Source: Rubrivivax sp.
GTDB lineage: Bacteria > Pseudomonadota > Gammaproteobacteria > Burkholderiales > Burkholderiaceae_C
Direction: 5' to 3'
Length of the DNA: 64,000 bases
Assembly (NCBI GenBank): GCA_022842595.1
Contig: JALHPF010000025.1
Span: 26,682-90,681 of the forward strand
Part shown: positions 1-8,759 of the stretch, piece by piece
Position numbering within the stretch: the stretch's first letter is position 1
How the letters are laid out: each line of letters begins with the position of its first letter
Translations under genes and position numbers: made by a program
The notes under the pieces: model-generated
Database searches by the model: none
Told to the model about the DNA's origin: nothing
Seen by the model: the letters and a program-made list of their open reading frames with translations, nothing else

Positions 1-405
1 GAGGCCTTCGGGCCGGTGCAGTGCCAAGCCCTGGGTGAACATGCCGCGCAGCCCGGCCGTGGCCCACTGCGTGGCTACGGCTTCGCCCTGGGTGGCCTGC
101 AGCCACCAGAACACCCGCGCAGCGTTCTGCGTGGGGATGGGGAAGTCCGGCGGCGGCACGTAGGGCAGGCCCTCGAAGCGCGCCGAACGCGCGAAGTCGC
201 GCAGCGAATACACCCCCTTCAGCGGGAAGGCCACCGGTGGCTTCAGTTCTGCCGCCTGGAAGGTGGCGCCCAGCAGGATGGCATGGCGGCGCACGGTGCG
301 GCCGTGGCGCGCAGCCACGGCGTCGACCCATTCGTTGGCGATGTACGAATACGGCGAAGAGAAGTCGAACCAGAAGTCGATGGCGGCAAGAGGCAAGGCA
401 GGCAT
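1..405 (-). CDS. 2-hydroxychromene-2-carboxylate isomerase (5' part, runs off the left edge)
   Basis: Reading leftward from the ATG at 405, 135 codons are visible before the window ends. The product begins MPALPLAAIDFWFDFSSPYS, the typical start of the DsbA-like / kappa-class GST fold of HCCA isomerases: a first beta strand followed by the FDFSSPYSY glutathione-contact region. A later segment FARSARFEGLPYVPPPDFPI matches the region that carries the helical insertion. The family interconverts 2-hydroxychromene-2-carboxylate and trans-o-hydroxybenzylidenepyruvate with glutathione in naphthalene-type degradation. Many Burkholderiales paralogues have no proven substrate, so the exact reaction here is inferred. 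The gene is divergent from the membrane-protein gene at 486. Confidence 0.8.
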   Translation of the reverse strand, partial: MPALPLAAIDFWFDFSSPYSYIANEWVDAVAARHGRTVRRHAILLGATFQAAELKPPVAFPLKGVYSLRDFARSARFEGLPYVPPPDFPIPTQNAARVFWWLQATQGEAVATQWATAGLRGMFTQGLALHRPEGL

Positions 406-485
406 GGCGGCGGCTTGGGCATGCAAGCAGGTCGGGCTTGCGGCAGATCAGCATAGCCGCGCCCGCCCCCGCCTAGCATGCATGA

Positions 486-1121
486 ATGCCCTGGACTTTC
501 TGGATCGACGCCACACTGGCGCTGGCTGCGCTGCTGCCCGCGCTGGCCTTGCGGCCCTGGCGCGCGCTGCCCGCCGCTGGCCCCCCCTGGCCCTGGCTGG
601 CCTGGTGGGCGGCACTGCCGGCGCTGTGGGGCGTGGACGGCGTGACCGGGCAGAGCCTGGCGCAGCCGATTTCCGGCGCGAGCCTGCTGACGCTGATGGC
701 CGGCTGGCCGCTGGCCGTGCTGGCGATCTTCCCTGCAGCCGCCATCACCGGCTGGCTGGCCGGGCTGCCGCCGGAACTGGCGCTGCAGCGCGGCGTCTGG
801 CTGGGCGTCGTGCCCGCGACACTGGCGCTGGCCTTCGGCGCCACGTTGCGGCGCTGGCTTCCGCATCACCTGTTCATCTACATCCTGGGCCGCGGCTTCT
901 TTGCCACCTGGCTGGCCGGCGCCCTGGCGGCTGTCGGCCAGATGCTGCTGCACGAAGGCCCGGCCAGCCTGCACGAAGGCGACCTGCTGCTGGCGCGAGT
1001 GCTCACCGCATCGGGTGACGCCTTCATCACCGGCATGCTGGTGAGCATCTTCGTGGCCTTCAGGCCGCATTGGCTGGCGACCTATGCCGACCGCATCTAC
1101 CTGCTGCCGCCGAAGGCGTGA
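486..1121 (+). CDS. COG3235-type integral membrane protein (energy-coupling-factor permease-like)
   Basis: A 211-residue, very hydrophobic protein with about six predicted membrane segments. It contains the family block LPHHLFIYILGRGFFATW near residues 124-141 and the ending FITGMLVSIFVAFRPHWLATY. This matches a betaproteobacterial family (COG3235) commonly annotated as energy-coupling factor ABC transporter permease because of distant similarity to CbiM. No ECF ATPase is nearby, so transport substrate and function are unknown. A second ATG at 482 is in another frame; the one at 486 opens the hydrophobic frame. It is convergent with trkH. Confidence 0.7.
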   Translation: MPWTFWIDATLALAALLPALALRPWRALPAAGPPWPWLAWWAALPALWGVDGVTGQSLAQPISGASLLTLMAGWPLAVLAIFPAAAITGWLAGLPPELALQRGVWLGVVPATLALAFGATLRRWLPHHLFIYILGRGFFATWLAGALAAVGQMLLHEGPASLHEGDLLLARVLTASGDAFITGMLVSIFVAFRPHWLATYADRIYLLPPKA

Positions 1122-1132
1122 GCCAAAGCCGA

Positions 1133-1151
1133 GCACCCCTTCGGCGGGTGC
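1133..1151 (-). terminator. Weak hairpin between convergent genes, possible trkH terminator
   Basis: GCACCC (1133-1138) pairs with GGGTGC (1146-1151) in the 47-bp gap between the COG3235 gene and trkH. On the minus strand it is followed by only a short T-rich stretch (CTTTGG), so intrinsic termination is uncertain. Confidence 0.35.
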
Positions 1152-1168
1152 CCCGCGGGCCAGGGGCC

Positions 1169-2620
1169 TTATTTCCTCCAGAACTGCGGCGTGAACAGCA
1201 CCAGCACGCTCAGCAGTTCCAGCCGGCCCAGCATCATGGCGAAGGTACATACCCAGGTCTGGAAATCGCTGAGCCCGCCATAGTTCACCGCCGGTCCCAC
1301 CTCACCCAGCCCCGGGCCGATGTTGTTGACGCAGGCGATGATGGCCGTGAAGGCGGTGACGACGTCCAGGCCGCTGAACAGCAGCACCATCGTCAGCGTC
1401 ACCAGCGTGGCGCCGTAGATCATCATGAAGGCGATGACGCTCTGGATGACCTTCTCGCTGACCGCGCGCCCACCCACCACCACCGGGTTGACGACGTTGG
1501 GGTGGACGATGCGCACGAGTTCGCGCCGCGCCTGCTTCAGCAGCAGCAGCATGCGGATCATCTTGATGCCGCCGCCGGTGCTGCCGGCGCAGGTGGCAAA
1601 GCAGCCCAGCAGGATCATCCACAGCGGCGCGAAAAGCGGCCACTGCGCATAGTCGTTCGAAGCGTAGCCGGTGGTCGTGGCGACTGAAACGACGTGGAAG
1701 ACCGTGTGGCGCAGCGCTTCAGGGTACCCGTCGTAGGAACCCTGCGCCCACAGGAATACCGAGATCAGCGCCACGCTGAACAGCAGCACGCCGTAGAAGG
1801 CCCGTACTTCGATGTCGTACCAGAGCCGCGCCAGTGAACGCTGCCGCCAGGCCACGAAGTACAGCGCGAAGTTCAGCCCGGCCAGCAGCATGAAGACCAC
1901 CGCCACACCTTCGATGAGCGGCGAATTCCAGTAGCCGAAGCTGGCGTCGTGGCTGGACAGCCCGCCCAGGCCCATGGTCGTGTTCATGTGCATGAAGGCG
2001 TCGGCCCAGCTCATGCCGGCCAGGCCATAGGCCAGGAAACAGGCCAGCGACATCACGAAATACACCACCCACAGCCCACGCGCGGTATCGGCGATGCGCG
2101 GCGTGAGCTTCTGGTCCTTCATCGGCCCGGTGATCTCGGCGCGAAACAGCTGGCTGCCGCCGACGCCCAGCATCGGCAGGATGGCCACGACCAGCACGAT
2201 GATGCCCAGGCCGCCGACGTAGGTCATGAAGCAGCGCCAGACATTCACCGACAGCGGCATCGTGTCCAGCCCGCTGAGCACCGTGGCCCCGGTGGCGGTG
2301 AAACCGGACATGGCTTCGAAGTAGGCGTCGGTGAAGCTCAGTTCGGGCAGCGCAAACAGCAGTGGCAGCGCGCCGAAGAACGGCAGCAGCAACCAGGTGA
2401 AGGTGACGAGCAGGAAGCCGTCGCGCGGCTGCAGTTCGCGCCTGAACCGACGCATCGCCACGCTCATCGCCACGCCACTGAGCATGGTGATGACGAAGCC
2501 TGCCACGAATGCACCCTGGGCGCCGTCGTCGCCGACCACGGCGAACACCAGCGGCACGATCATCATCAGCGCGAACATCAGGACGATGCGGCCGATCAGG
2601 GCAATGACGGCCAGATTCAT
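1169..2620 (-). CDS. trkH: Trk system potassium uptake protein TrkH
   Basis: A 483-residue K+ channel subunit of the Trk/Ktr/HKT family, acting in the inner membrane with the cytosolic NAD-binding TrkA. The four pore-loop selectivity regions are visible: SGFTATGATVLSG, NTTMGLGGLSSHDASF, SVATTTGYASNDY and NIGPGLGEVGPAVNYG, each around the conserved glycine. The cytoplasmic GSTGGGIKMIR segment sits near residue 345. Length matches E. coli TrkH (483). It lies downstream of trkA on the same strand but is separated from it by 577 bp of repetitive DNA, unusual for two subunits of one transporter. Confidence 0.95.
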   Translation of the reverse strand: MNLAVIALIGRIVLMFALMMIVPLVFAVVGDDGAQGAFVAGFVITMLSGVAMSVAMRRFRRELQPRDGFLLVTFTWLLLPFFGALPLLFALPELSFTDAYFEAMSGFTATGATVLSGLDTMPLSVNVWRCFMTYVGGLGIIVLVVAILPMLGVGGSQLFRAEITGPMKDQKLTPRIADTARGLWVVYFVMSLACFLAYGLAGMSWADAFMHMNTTMGLGGLSSHDASFGYWNSPLIEGVAVVFMLLAGLNFALYFVAWRQRSLARLWYDIEVRAFYGVLLFSVALISVFLWAQGSYDGYPEALRHTVFHVVSVATTTGYASNDYAQWPLFAPLWMILLGCFATCAGSTGGGIKMIRMLLLLKQARRELVRIVHPNVVNPVVVGGRAVSEKVIQSVIAFMMIYGATLVTLTMVLLFSGLDVVTAFTAIIACVNNIGPGLGEVGPAVNYGGLSDFQTWVCTFAMMLGRLELLSVLVLFTPQFWRK

Positions 2621-2686
2621 GTCGGGTCGGCTCTCGGCCCGTTGCGGTCGTTCGCCATTCGACTGGGTCCCAGGGCTACGGACGTC

Positions 2687-2769
2687 GGGTGGCCCCTTGC
2701 GCTCATGTCCCCCGCCGCCGGCCCTGGCGGGCCGGCGGCTCCTCCTTTACTTCGCTCCAGGGGCCACCC
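2687..2769. repeat. Nested perfect palindromes (83 bp)
   Basis: GGGTGGCCCC (2687-2696) is matched by its exact inverted copy GGGGCCACCC (2760-2769). Between them GCCGCCGGCCC (2714-2724) is matched by GGGCCGGCGGC (2729-2739) with a 4-nt loop. This would fold into a stable two-tier hairpin in DNA or RNA and forms one end of the repeat mosaic between trkH and trkA. Confidence 0.75.
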
Positions 2770-2828
2770 AACGCCCGCAGCCCGCCAACGTGTCGGCGCG
2801 CCACGGCGGAGACCCGGACACGGTGTTT

Positions 2829-3136
2829 GCAAAGGTGGGCTGGGGCTGGCTGTGGCGCGCATGGGAGGCGCCGAGGAACACAGGGCCCGCGGCCCCCGCG
2901 CGCAGCGCGGTTCAACTACAGACTCATCGCGGGTGATTGAGCGCAATGAGCGCAGCGAATGAAGCGAGTTCCGCGATGGGGCCGCGGGACCGATGCACTG
3001 AGCCCGGACACAAACAGTCCAGTGGACTGTTTGTGCCTGGCGAAGGACCAGGCCACTGGCCTGGGCCGCAGGGCAGCCTGAGCGCAGCGAAGGCCGCCGA
3101 GGATAAGCGCCGCAGCCAGCCCCAGCCCGCCTTTGC
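2829..3136. repeat. 308-bp element bounded by 30-bp imperfect inverted repeats
   Basis: Positions 2829-2858 (starting GCAAAGGTGGGCTGG) recur inverted at 3107-3136 with 28 of 30 bases identical. The interior holds two further perfect palindromes, near 3009-3035 and 3048-3064. No convincing gene is present; translations are low-complexity Arg/Pro/Ala runs. The terminal inverted repeats, size and non-coding interior resemble a miniature inverted-repeat element or composite extragenic repeat. No target-site duplication was identified. Confidence 0.55.
3009..3064. repeat. Two adjacent perfect odd-length palindromes
   Basis: CACAAACAGTCCA (3009-3021) pairs with TGGACTGTTTGTG (3023-3035) about a single central G, 13 bp per arm. 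Eleven bases downstream CCAGGCCA (3048-3055) pairs with TGGCCTGG (3057-3064). Both share the CCA/TGG centre. Purpose unknown; they could be protein-binding sites, transcription-attenuating hairpins, or parts of a dispersed repeat. Confidence 0.8.
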
Positions 3137-3197
3137 AGGGGACCAAGCAGGCAAGAAACGAACGTCCGCAACGGGCCGAAAGCAGCCAGACCCATCA

Positions 3198-4628
3198 TCA
3201 GAAGAGAAAGGTCGCGCTGACCTGGAACAGCTTTTCCACTTCGCGCACCATGCGCTTGCGGGGCACGAAGATGATCACGTGGTCGTTGGGCAGCACCAGT
3301 GTGTCGTGGTGGGCGATGATCACCTCGGGCGGCGCGTCGCCCTTGGCGGCTTCACTGCCGTCCGGGCGGTGCAGGCCGCGCACGATGGCACCGACCTGGG
3401 CGCCGGCAGGCAGCCCCACTTCCTCGATGCGGCGACCGGCCATGCGGCAGGTCTTGCGGTCGCCGCGCACGATGGCTTCCATGGCTTCGGCCGCGCCGCG
3501 GCGCAGGCTGTGCACGGCTTCGACGTCACCGCGGCGCACATAGGCGAGCAGCTCTCCGATCACGGCATGCGCCGGCGAGATGGCGATGTCGATCTGCGTG
3601 CCCTGCACCAGGTCGGCATAGGCGCGCCGGTTGATCAGCGCCAGCACCCGCCGCGCGCCCAGGCGCTTGGCGAGCAGGCAGCTCATGATGTTGTCCTCGT
3701 CGTCGCTGGTCAGCGCGATGAAGAGGTCCATCTGGTCGACGTTCTCCTCACCCAGCAGATCTTCGTCGGTGCTGTCGCCGCTGAGCACCAGCACGTTCGA
3801 CGGCAGTTCGGTGGCCAGGTACTCGCAGCGCTTGGCACTGCTCTCGATGATCTTGATCTCGTACTGCTCGTTCAGCTCGCGCGCCAGGCGCAGGCCGACC
3901 TTGCCACCACCGGCGAACATCAACCGCTTCACCGGCCGTTCGTCGACGCGGCTGAGTGCGCCCAGCACCTTGCGGATGTGCTCGGTGGCGGCGAGCACGA
4001 AGACCTCGTCACCCGGTTCGATGCGTGTCGTGCCGTCCAGCGCCGTCAGTGCCTTGTCGAGCCGGTAGATGGCGACGATGCGCATGTCCACCCCCGGCAC
4101 CAGGTCGGGGATCTCGGCCAGGCTGTGCTGCACCAGCGGCCCGCCGGCGAGGGCACGCACCGCGATCAGGCTCACCAGGCCATGCGCAAATTCGAGCACC
4201 TGCAGGGCTTCGGGGTATTCGATGAGCTTGCGGATGTAGGCGGTGACGCTCTGCTCGGGGCAGATCACCTCGTCGACGGCGAAGCCGCCCTTGCCCAGCA
4301 GCGGCGCGCCGTTCTGGAATTCGGGGCTGCGGATGCGGGCGATCGTGGTCGGCACGTTGAACAGGTCGTGCGCCACCTTGCAGACGACGAGATTGGTCTC
4401 GTCCATCGGCGCGCACGAGATCAGCATGTCGGCGTCTTCGATGCCGGCGTCGCGCAGGACGCTGGGCTGGATGCCGTTGCCGACGACACCGCGCAGGTCC
4501 AGCCTTTCCTGCAGGGCATGCAGGCGCGCGGGGTCGGTGTCGATCAAGGTGATGTCGTTGCGCTCGGAGACCAAGCTCTCGGCCACGCTCTCACCGACTC
4601 GGCCGGCTCCAAGGATCACGATCTTCAT
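3198..4628 (-). CDS. trkA: Trk system potassium transporter TrkA
   Basis: A 476-residue peripheral regulator of TrkH. It contains two RCK units, each a Rossmann NAD-binding RCK_N plus RCK_C. The first begins MKIVILGAGRVGESVAE with the GxGxxG dinucleotide motif and an acidic LIDTD end of beta-2. The second begins near residue 233 as RLMFAGGGKVGLRLAREL. NAD(H)/ATP binding gates K+ flow through TrkH. Its ATG overlaps the TGA of the upstream GTPase gene by 4 bp (ATGA, 4625-4628), indicating translational coupling. Confidence 0.95.
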   Translation of the reverse strand: MKIVILGAGRVGESVAESLVSERNDITLIDTDPARLHALQERLDLRGVVGNGIQPSVLRDAGIEDADMLISCAPMDETNLVVCKVAHDLFNVPTTIARIRSPEFQNGAPLLGKGGFAVDEVICPEQSVTAYIRKLIEYPEALQVLEFAHGLVSLIAVRALAGGPLVQHSLAEIPDLVPGVDMRIVAIYRLDKALTALDGTTRIEPGDEVFVLAATEHIRKVLGALSRVDERPVKRLMFAGGGKVGLRLARELNEQYEIKIIESSAKRCEYLATELPSNVLVLSGDSTDEDLLGEENVDQMDLFIALTSDDEDNIMSCLLAKRLGARRVLALINRRAYADLVQGTQIDIAISPAHAVIGELLAYVRRGDVEAVHSLRRGAAEAMEAIVRGDRKTCRMAGRRIEEVGLPAGAQVGAIVRGLHRPDGSEAAKGDAPPEVIIAHHDTLVLPNDHVIIFVPRKRMVREVEKLFQVSATFLF

Positions 4629-6151
4629 GCGGCCGGATTATGGGTGGCGGCCGGGTACAGGCGCACCAGGGTCTCGCGCACCGCCGTGGCCAGCACGGGC
4701 TGCAGCTGCGCGGCCAGCGGCGCCGGGTCGGCCGCGACGGCCTTCGGGTCGCGCGCAGCCCAAAGGGCCTGCAGCGCAGCCTGCTGCTGCGCCAACGCGG
4801 CGGCCACCGTGGCCGGCCAGTGCGGCGGCGCTTCGCCGTGCACCCATTCGCCGCGGCCGCGGCCGAAGTGGGCGACTGCCAGGTAGCGCAGCACGGCCGA
4901 TTCGACCAAGGGGCCCATCGCCTCGTCGGCCACACGCAGCCAGCTCTGGTCGGTGCCGCGCACCACGTTCAGGCCGCGCGCGACGCCAGCGGCGCCCAGT
5001 GCGCCGATGACGGCACCGGCCAGCAAGCCGCCGCCGAGCGTGAGGCCGCCGGTGGCGACGTCGGCCTTCAAGCCGGCCAGTGCGCCGGTGACGGCACCCC
5101 CCACCCAGGCCGCCGTGCCTTCGGGCACGCGCTGGCGCAAGGCGAACTGGCCGGCCACCCGCTGCAGGATGTCGCCGCGGGCGCGGCCGGCCAGGCCATG
5201 CAGGGCCAGCAGGCGGTCGGTACTGGTCTGCACTTCAGTCTGGAGCGCGGCCGCCAGCGCCTGTTCGGCGGGCGTGGCTGCCGCCCTGCCATCACGTGCC
5301 GCAGCGTCGGCCTGGGCGTGATCGCTGCCCGCGCCCGGGCCGCCAGAAAGCGCAGCACCGAGCGAGCTGCCCATCTGGCGCAGCCGGTCGCGCAGGCCCG
5401 GCGCTTCGGCCACGGCTTCACGCGCCAGCGCCATGCGCGCCAGGCTGTCGGCCAGCACCTGGATCGCGGCGTCGAAGCGCTGCTGGTTGCGCGCCGACCA
5501 GGCGGCCGCCAGGCGCGCCATGGCCGCAGCCTGTTCGCCGCTCAATACACGCTCGACGGCCTGCAGCAAGGTCTGCTCGTGCACCCAGCAGCGGGCAAAG
5601 GCGTCCAGCGGCAGCACCGCCTGCACCCGCGGCCAGCGCGCCAGGTGGTCGCGCCACGCCTGCACGTCGGCGGCCTCGGCCTCGGGCCCGCGCGGTTCGC
5701 CCAGCTGGTTCAGCAGCACCAGCACCGGCTTGCCGACCCAGCCCAGCAGGTCCATCTCGGGCGCCACGTAGCCGGCGGCAGCCGGGCTCTCGGCGGCGTT
5801 GACGAGATAGAGCACGACATCGCTCTCGGCTTGCACGTGGCGCATCGCCTGCTGGCTGGCCCAGAAGCCGCGGTCGCGCCAGCGGTCCCAGACCTGGCTC
5901 ATGAACCAGCCCAGCGGGTTGCTGCTGGCCAGCAGGCGCCTGGCCAGGCGCGCGCTGTCGCCGAAGCCCGGCGTGTCCCACAGACGCAGACGGTCACCCT
6001 GCTCGGTGGCGATGAGCTCGTGGCCGTCGGCGAATTCGGTGACATGCGGTGCGTCGCGCACCTCGCCGACGTCGACGCCGAGCAAAGTGCGCGCCAATGT
6101 CGTCTTGCCGACGTTGGTATGGCTGACGAGGCTGAGGGTGATGTTCGTCAT
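4625..6151 (-). CDS. DUF3482 GTPase
   Basis: A 508-residue protein with an N-terminal Era/dynamin-like G domain and a DUF3482 C-terminal part. The P-loop reads SHTNVGKTTLARTLLG (residues 9-24), followed by a G3-like LWDTPGFGDS (about 59-68) and an NQLGE element in the G4 position. The C-terminal half has a Gly/Ala-rich hydrophobic stretch (about 395-440: GGAVTGALAGLKADVATGGLTLGGG) suggesting membrane insertion. The start is the ATG at 6151, overlapping the preceding gene by ATGA. The open frame continues far upstream, but that extension is an Arg/Ala-rich shadow of the DUF2868 gene. Role unknown; DUF2868 and DUF3482 proteins are usually encoded together. Confidence 0.85.
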   Translation of the reverse strand: MTNITLSLVSHTNVGKTTLARTLLGVDVGEVRDAPHVTEFADGHELIATEQGDRLRLWDTPGFGDSARLARRLLASSNPLGWFMSQVWDRWRDRGFWASQQAMRHVQAESDVVLYLVNAAESPAAAGYVAPEMDLLGWVGKPVLVLLNQLGEPRGPEAEAADVQAWRDHLARWPRVQAVLPLDAFARCWVHEQTLLQAVERVLSGEQAAAMARLAAAWSARNQQRFDAAIQVLADSLARMALAREAVAEAPGLRDRLRQMGSSLGAALSGGPGAGSDHAQADAAARDGRAAATPAEQALAAALQTEVQTSTDRLLALHGLAGRARGDILQRVAGQFALRQRVPEGTAAWVGGAVTGALAGLKADVATGGLTLGGGLLAGAVIGALGAAGVARGLNVVRGTDQSWLRVADEAMGPLVESAVLRYLAVAHFGRGRGEWVHGEAPPHWPATVAAALAQQQAALQALWAARDPKAVAADPAPLAAQLQPVLATAVRETLVRLYPAATHNPAA

Positions 6152-7596
6152 CGCACCTGCGCTGCCGGATGCACCACCTGAGGCGCCACCTGAAGCGCCG
6201 CCTGCAGCTGTGCTTCGGCCTGGGCGCCGTCGACGTGCTCCAGGTCGACGCCGATGAAACCCGCGCCATGCTGCGTGGCAAAGGCCTGCCAGGCCTTGCG
6301 GCGTTCGGCCAGGCGCTCGGGCAGCTGGGCAAAGCGGCGCCGGAAGGCGGCCTCGTCGGCCAGCACCAGCAAGGCCGCGGCAGGCGCCTCGCGCTGCGTC
6401 TTCAAGGTGGCCAGCAGGCGGCCCTGGGTGTCGTCCTCGGGCGTGCTGCCCAGGTCGACGAGCAGCACGCGCAGCGTCGTGCCCGGCTCGGCCGCTGCGG
6501 CCGCTTCCTCCTGGCCGTAGGGCGTGGGCGCGGCCAGCCGCAGCTGCAGGCCGTCGCCGCAGGCAGCCGCCAGCCATTCGCGCAGAGCCAGCGTGGCCTG
6601 CGGGCTGGGCGCGGCGCCATGCGGCAGCACCTGCACCTGGGCGGTGGCGTTCTGCAGTTCGCGCAGCAGGCGCTGGAAGTACGGCTCCTGCAGCGGCAGC
6701 GGCACATGGCGCGCACGCCAGGCCGCGCGCGAAGCGGCCATCAGCGCCAGCGCCAGCCGCGGCACGATGACGAACAGGCCCAGCATCGCGGCGTACAGGT
6801 GGATCCAGTCGGCCGCGCTGCCCGTGGCCGGCACACCCGGCGCGACGCGCAGGGCTTCGATGCCGGCCACGTCGGGCACGGCAATGCCGGTGGCTGCCGT
6901 GGCCGGCGACAGGAGCGTGGCCAGCCCGGTGCGAACCGCGCTGGCATCGAGGAAGGTGCTTTCCCAACCGGCGCGGTAGTCCAGCACCAGGCCACGAACG
7001 TAGAGCCCGGCCACCAGCCCCAGCGCGAGCGCGGCCGCAGCCACGTGCAGCAGCACCGCAGCGCGCGCCGCCGCCAGCGGCAGGCTCGCCTGGCCCCAGG
7101 CGGCGCCGTAAGCCCGCAGCGGCGCACTGCCACCCGTGCCGCCGGCCAGGCGCCGCGCCAGCAGCGCGCGCAGGCCACGCGGCACTTCGGGCCGCGGCAG
7201 CAGCAGGCCCAGGTAGACGGCCAGGTTCCAGACGATCACCACCCACACCGGCGGCGCCAGCAGGTTGATGCGCTGGGTGCCGCCGACGGCGTCGACGGCG
7301 ATGCCGGCCAGGAAGGCCAGGCCCAGCACCAGCGGCACCCACGCGGTGTGCCACATGCGCAGGCCCAGCCGCTTCGGCACGGCCGCTTCGCGCGGGCCCA
7401 GGCGTTCCATGGCGTGGCGGGCACGCTGGTCCAGGGCCTGGGCCGGCGCGGCGGCAGTGGCGCCGGTTTCACGCGCCAGGCGTGTCGCCCAGGCGCGGTC
7501 TTCGAGGGTCCAGAGCGCGCTGTCGGCGCCGGTGGTTTCGAAGGCCTGCAGCATCAGCACGCGGCGCGCCGCGGCTTCGGGCAGGGTGGCGCTCAC
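6148..7596 (-). CDS. DUF2868 membrane protein
   Basis: A 482-residue protein with several predicted transmembrane helices in the middle (about 82-105, 116-138, 170-200 and 275-295) and a soluble C-terminal domain. The start MSATLPEAAARRVLMLQAFE and the segment NLLAPPVWVVIVWNLAVYLGL are typical of DUF2868. Function is unknown. The ATGA overlap with the DUF3482 GTPase gene suggests the two form a complex, perhaps a membrane-anchored GTPase. The gene starts 10 bp after the acyl-CoA dehydrogenase stop, so it is probably cotranscribed with it. Confidence 0.8.
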   Translation of the reverse strand: MSATLPEAAARRVLMLQAFETTGADSALWTLEDRAWATRLARETGATAAAPAQALDQRARHAMERLGPREAAVPKRLGLRMWHTAWVPLVLGLAFLAGIAVDAVGGTQRINLLAPPVWVVIVWNLAVYLGLLLPRPEVPRGLRALLARRLAGGTGGSAPLRAYGAAWGQASLPLAAARAAVLLHVAAAALALGLVAGLYVRGLVLDYRAGWESTFLDASAVRTGLATLLSPATAATGIAVPDVAGIEALRVAPGVPATGSAADWIHLYAAMLGLFVIVPRLALALMAASRAAWRARHVPLPLQEPYFQRLLRELQNATAQVQVLPHGAAPSPQATLALREWLAAACGDGLQLRLAAPTPYGQEEAAAAAEPGTTLRVLLVDLGSTPEDDTQGRLLATLKTQREAPAAALLVLADEAAFRRRFAQLPERLAERRKAWQAFATQHGAGFIGVDLEHVDGAQAEAQLQAALQVAPQVVHPAAQVR

Positions 7597-7606
7597 GCGG
7601 AGCCCA

Positions 7607-8737
7607 TCACGCCAACGCGCGCCCGATGAGGATCTTCTGCACTTCCGACGTGCCCTCGTAGATCTGGCAGACGCGCACGTCGCGGTAGATGCGTTCGACC
7701 GGGAAGTCGCTGACGTAGCCGTAGCCGCCGAACACCTGGATGGCGTCGCTGCACACCCGTTCGGCCATCTCGCTGGCGTAGAGCTTGGCCATCGCCGCTT
7801 CCTTCAGGCAGGGGCGGCCGGCGTCCTTCAGCGCCGCGGCGTGGTGGATCATCTGCCGCGCCACTTCCACCTGCGTGGCCATGTCGGCCAGCTTGAACTG
7901 CACCGCCTGGTGCTGGAAGATGGGCTGGCCGAAACTCGTGCGGTCCTTGCTGTAGGCCAGGGCTGCCTCGAACGCGGCGCGGGCCATGCCGACAGCCTGG
8001 CTGGCGATGCCGATGCGCCCGCCTTCCAGGCCCGACAGCGCGATCTTCAGCCCCTGCCCTTCTTCGCCCAGGCGGTTGGCGGCGGGCACGCGGCAGTTGT
8101 CGAAGACGATCTGCGCGGTGTCGCTGGCGTGCTGGCCGAGCTTGTCCTCGACCCGCGCCACCGTATAACCCGGCGTTGATGTGGGCACGATGAAGGCGCT
8201 GATGCCCTTCTTGCCCGCGGCCTTGTCGGTGACGGCCATGACGATGGCGACATCGCCGTTCTTGCCGCTGGTGATGAACTGCTTGACGCCGTTAAGCACG
8301 TAGTCGTCGCCGTCCCTGACCGCCGTGGTCTTCAGCCCGCCGGCCTCGCTGCCCACGTGCGGCTCGGTCAGGCAGAAGGCCCCCAGCATCTGCCCGCGCG
8401 CCAGCGGCACCAGGAAACGCGCCTGCTGCTCGGCGTTGCCGAAGGCCATCAGGATGCTGCAGACGGGGCAGTTGTTGACGCTGACGATGGTGCTGGTGGC
8501 GCCGTCGGCCGCGGCAATCTCCTCGAGGATGACCGCCAGCGCCAGATAGTCGAGCCCGGCGCCGCCGTGTTCGGCGGGCACGGCCACGCCGTAGCAGCCC
8601 AGCTCGGCCAGGCCGCGCAGCGCCACCTTCGGGAAGGCGTGCGACTTGTCCCAGGCCGCGGCATGGGGCGCCACTTCGGCCTGCACGAAGGCGCGCACCG
8701 CGTCCTGCACGGCCAGATGGTCTTCGGAGAGCAGCAT
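7607..8737 (-). CDS. Acyl-CoA dehydrogenase (short-chain/butyryl-CoA type)
   Basis: A 376-residue FAD flavoenzyme of the ACAD family that oxidises acyl-CoA to trans-2-enoyl-CoA and passes electrons to ETF. The FAD/substrate motif FCLTEPHVGSEAG lies near residues 119-131. The QVFGGYGYVSDFPVERIYRDVRVCQIYEGTSEV region holds the catalytic glutamate in YEGTSE, as in short- and medium-chain enzymes, rather than the internal position of isovaleryl-CoA dehydrogenase. Length matches the family (380-390). It sits in a run with thiolase and MaoC genes, consistent with beta-oxidation. The chain-length preference is an inference. Confidence 0.9.
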   Translation of the reverse strand: MLLSEDHLAVQDAVRAFVQAEVAPHAAAWDKSHAFPKVALRGLAELGCYGVAVPAEHGGAGLDYLALAVILEEIAAADGATSTIVSVNNCPVCSILMAFGNAEQQARFLVPLARGQMLGAFCLTEPHVGSEAGGLKTTAVRDGDDYVLNGVKQFITSGKNGDVAIVMAVTDKAAGKKGISAFIVPTSTPGYTVARVEDKLGQHASDTAQIVFDNCRVPAANRLGEEGQGLKIALSGLEGGRIGIASQAVGMARAAFEAALAYSKDRTSFGQPIFQHQAVQFKLADMATQVEVARQMIHHAAALKDAGRPCLKEAAMAKLYASEMAERVCSDAIQVFGGYGYVSDFPVERIYRDVRVCQIYEGTSEVQKILIGRALA

Positions 8738-8759
8738 GGCGTCGGTCCTTCGCGGGGTA

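Noticed and set aside
2937..4886. A 649-codon plus-strand open frame over trkA and the repeat region
   Set aside because: It is antisense to trkA and its start lies in repeat DNA; no recognisable protein features.
4625..7354. A single 909-codon open frame on the minus strand
   Set aside because: The first 400 residues are Arg/Ala/Gly shadow of the DUF2868 gene; the real DUF3482 GTPase starts at the ATG at 6151.
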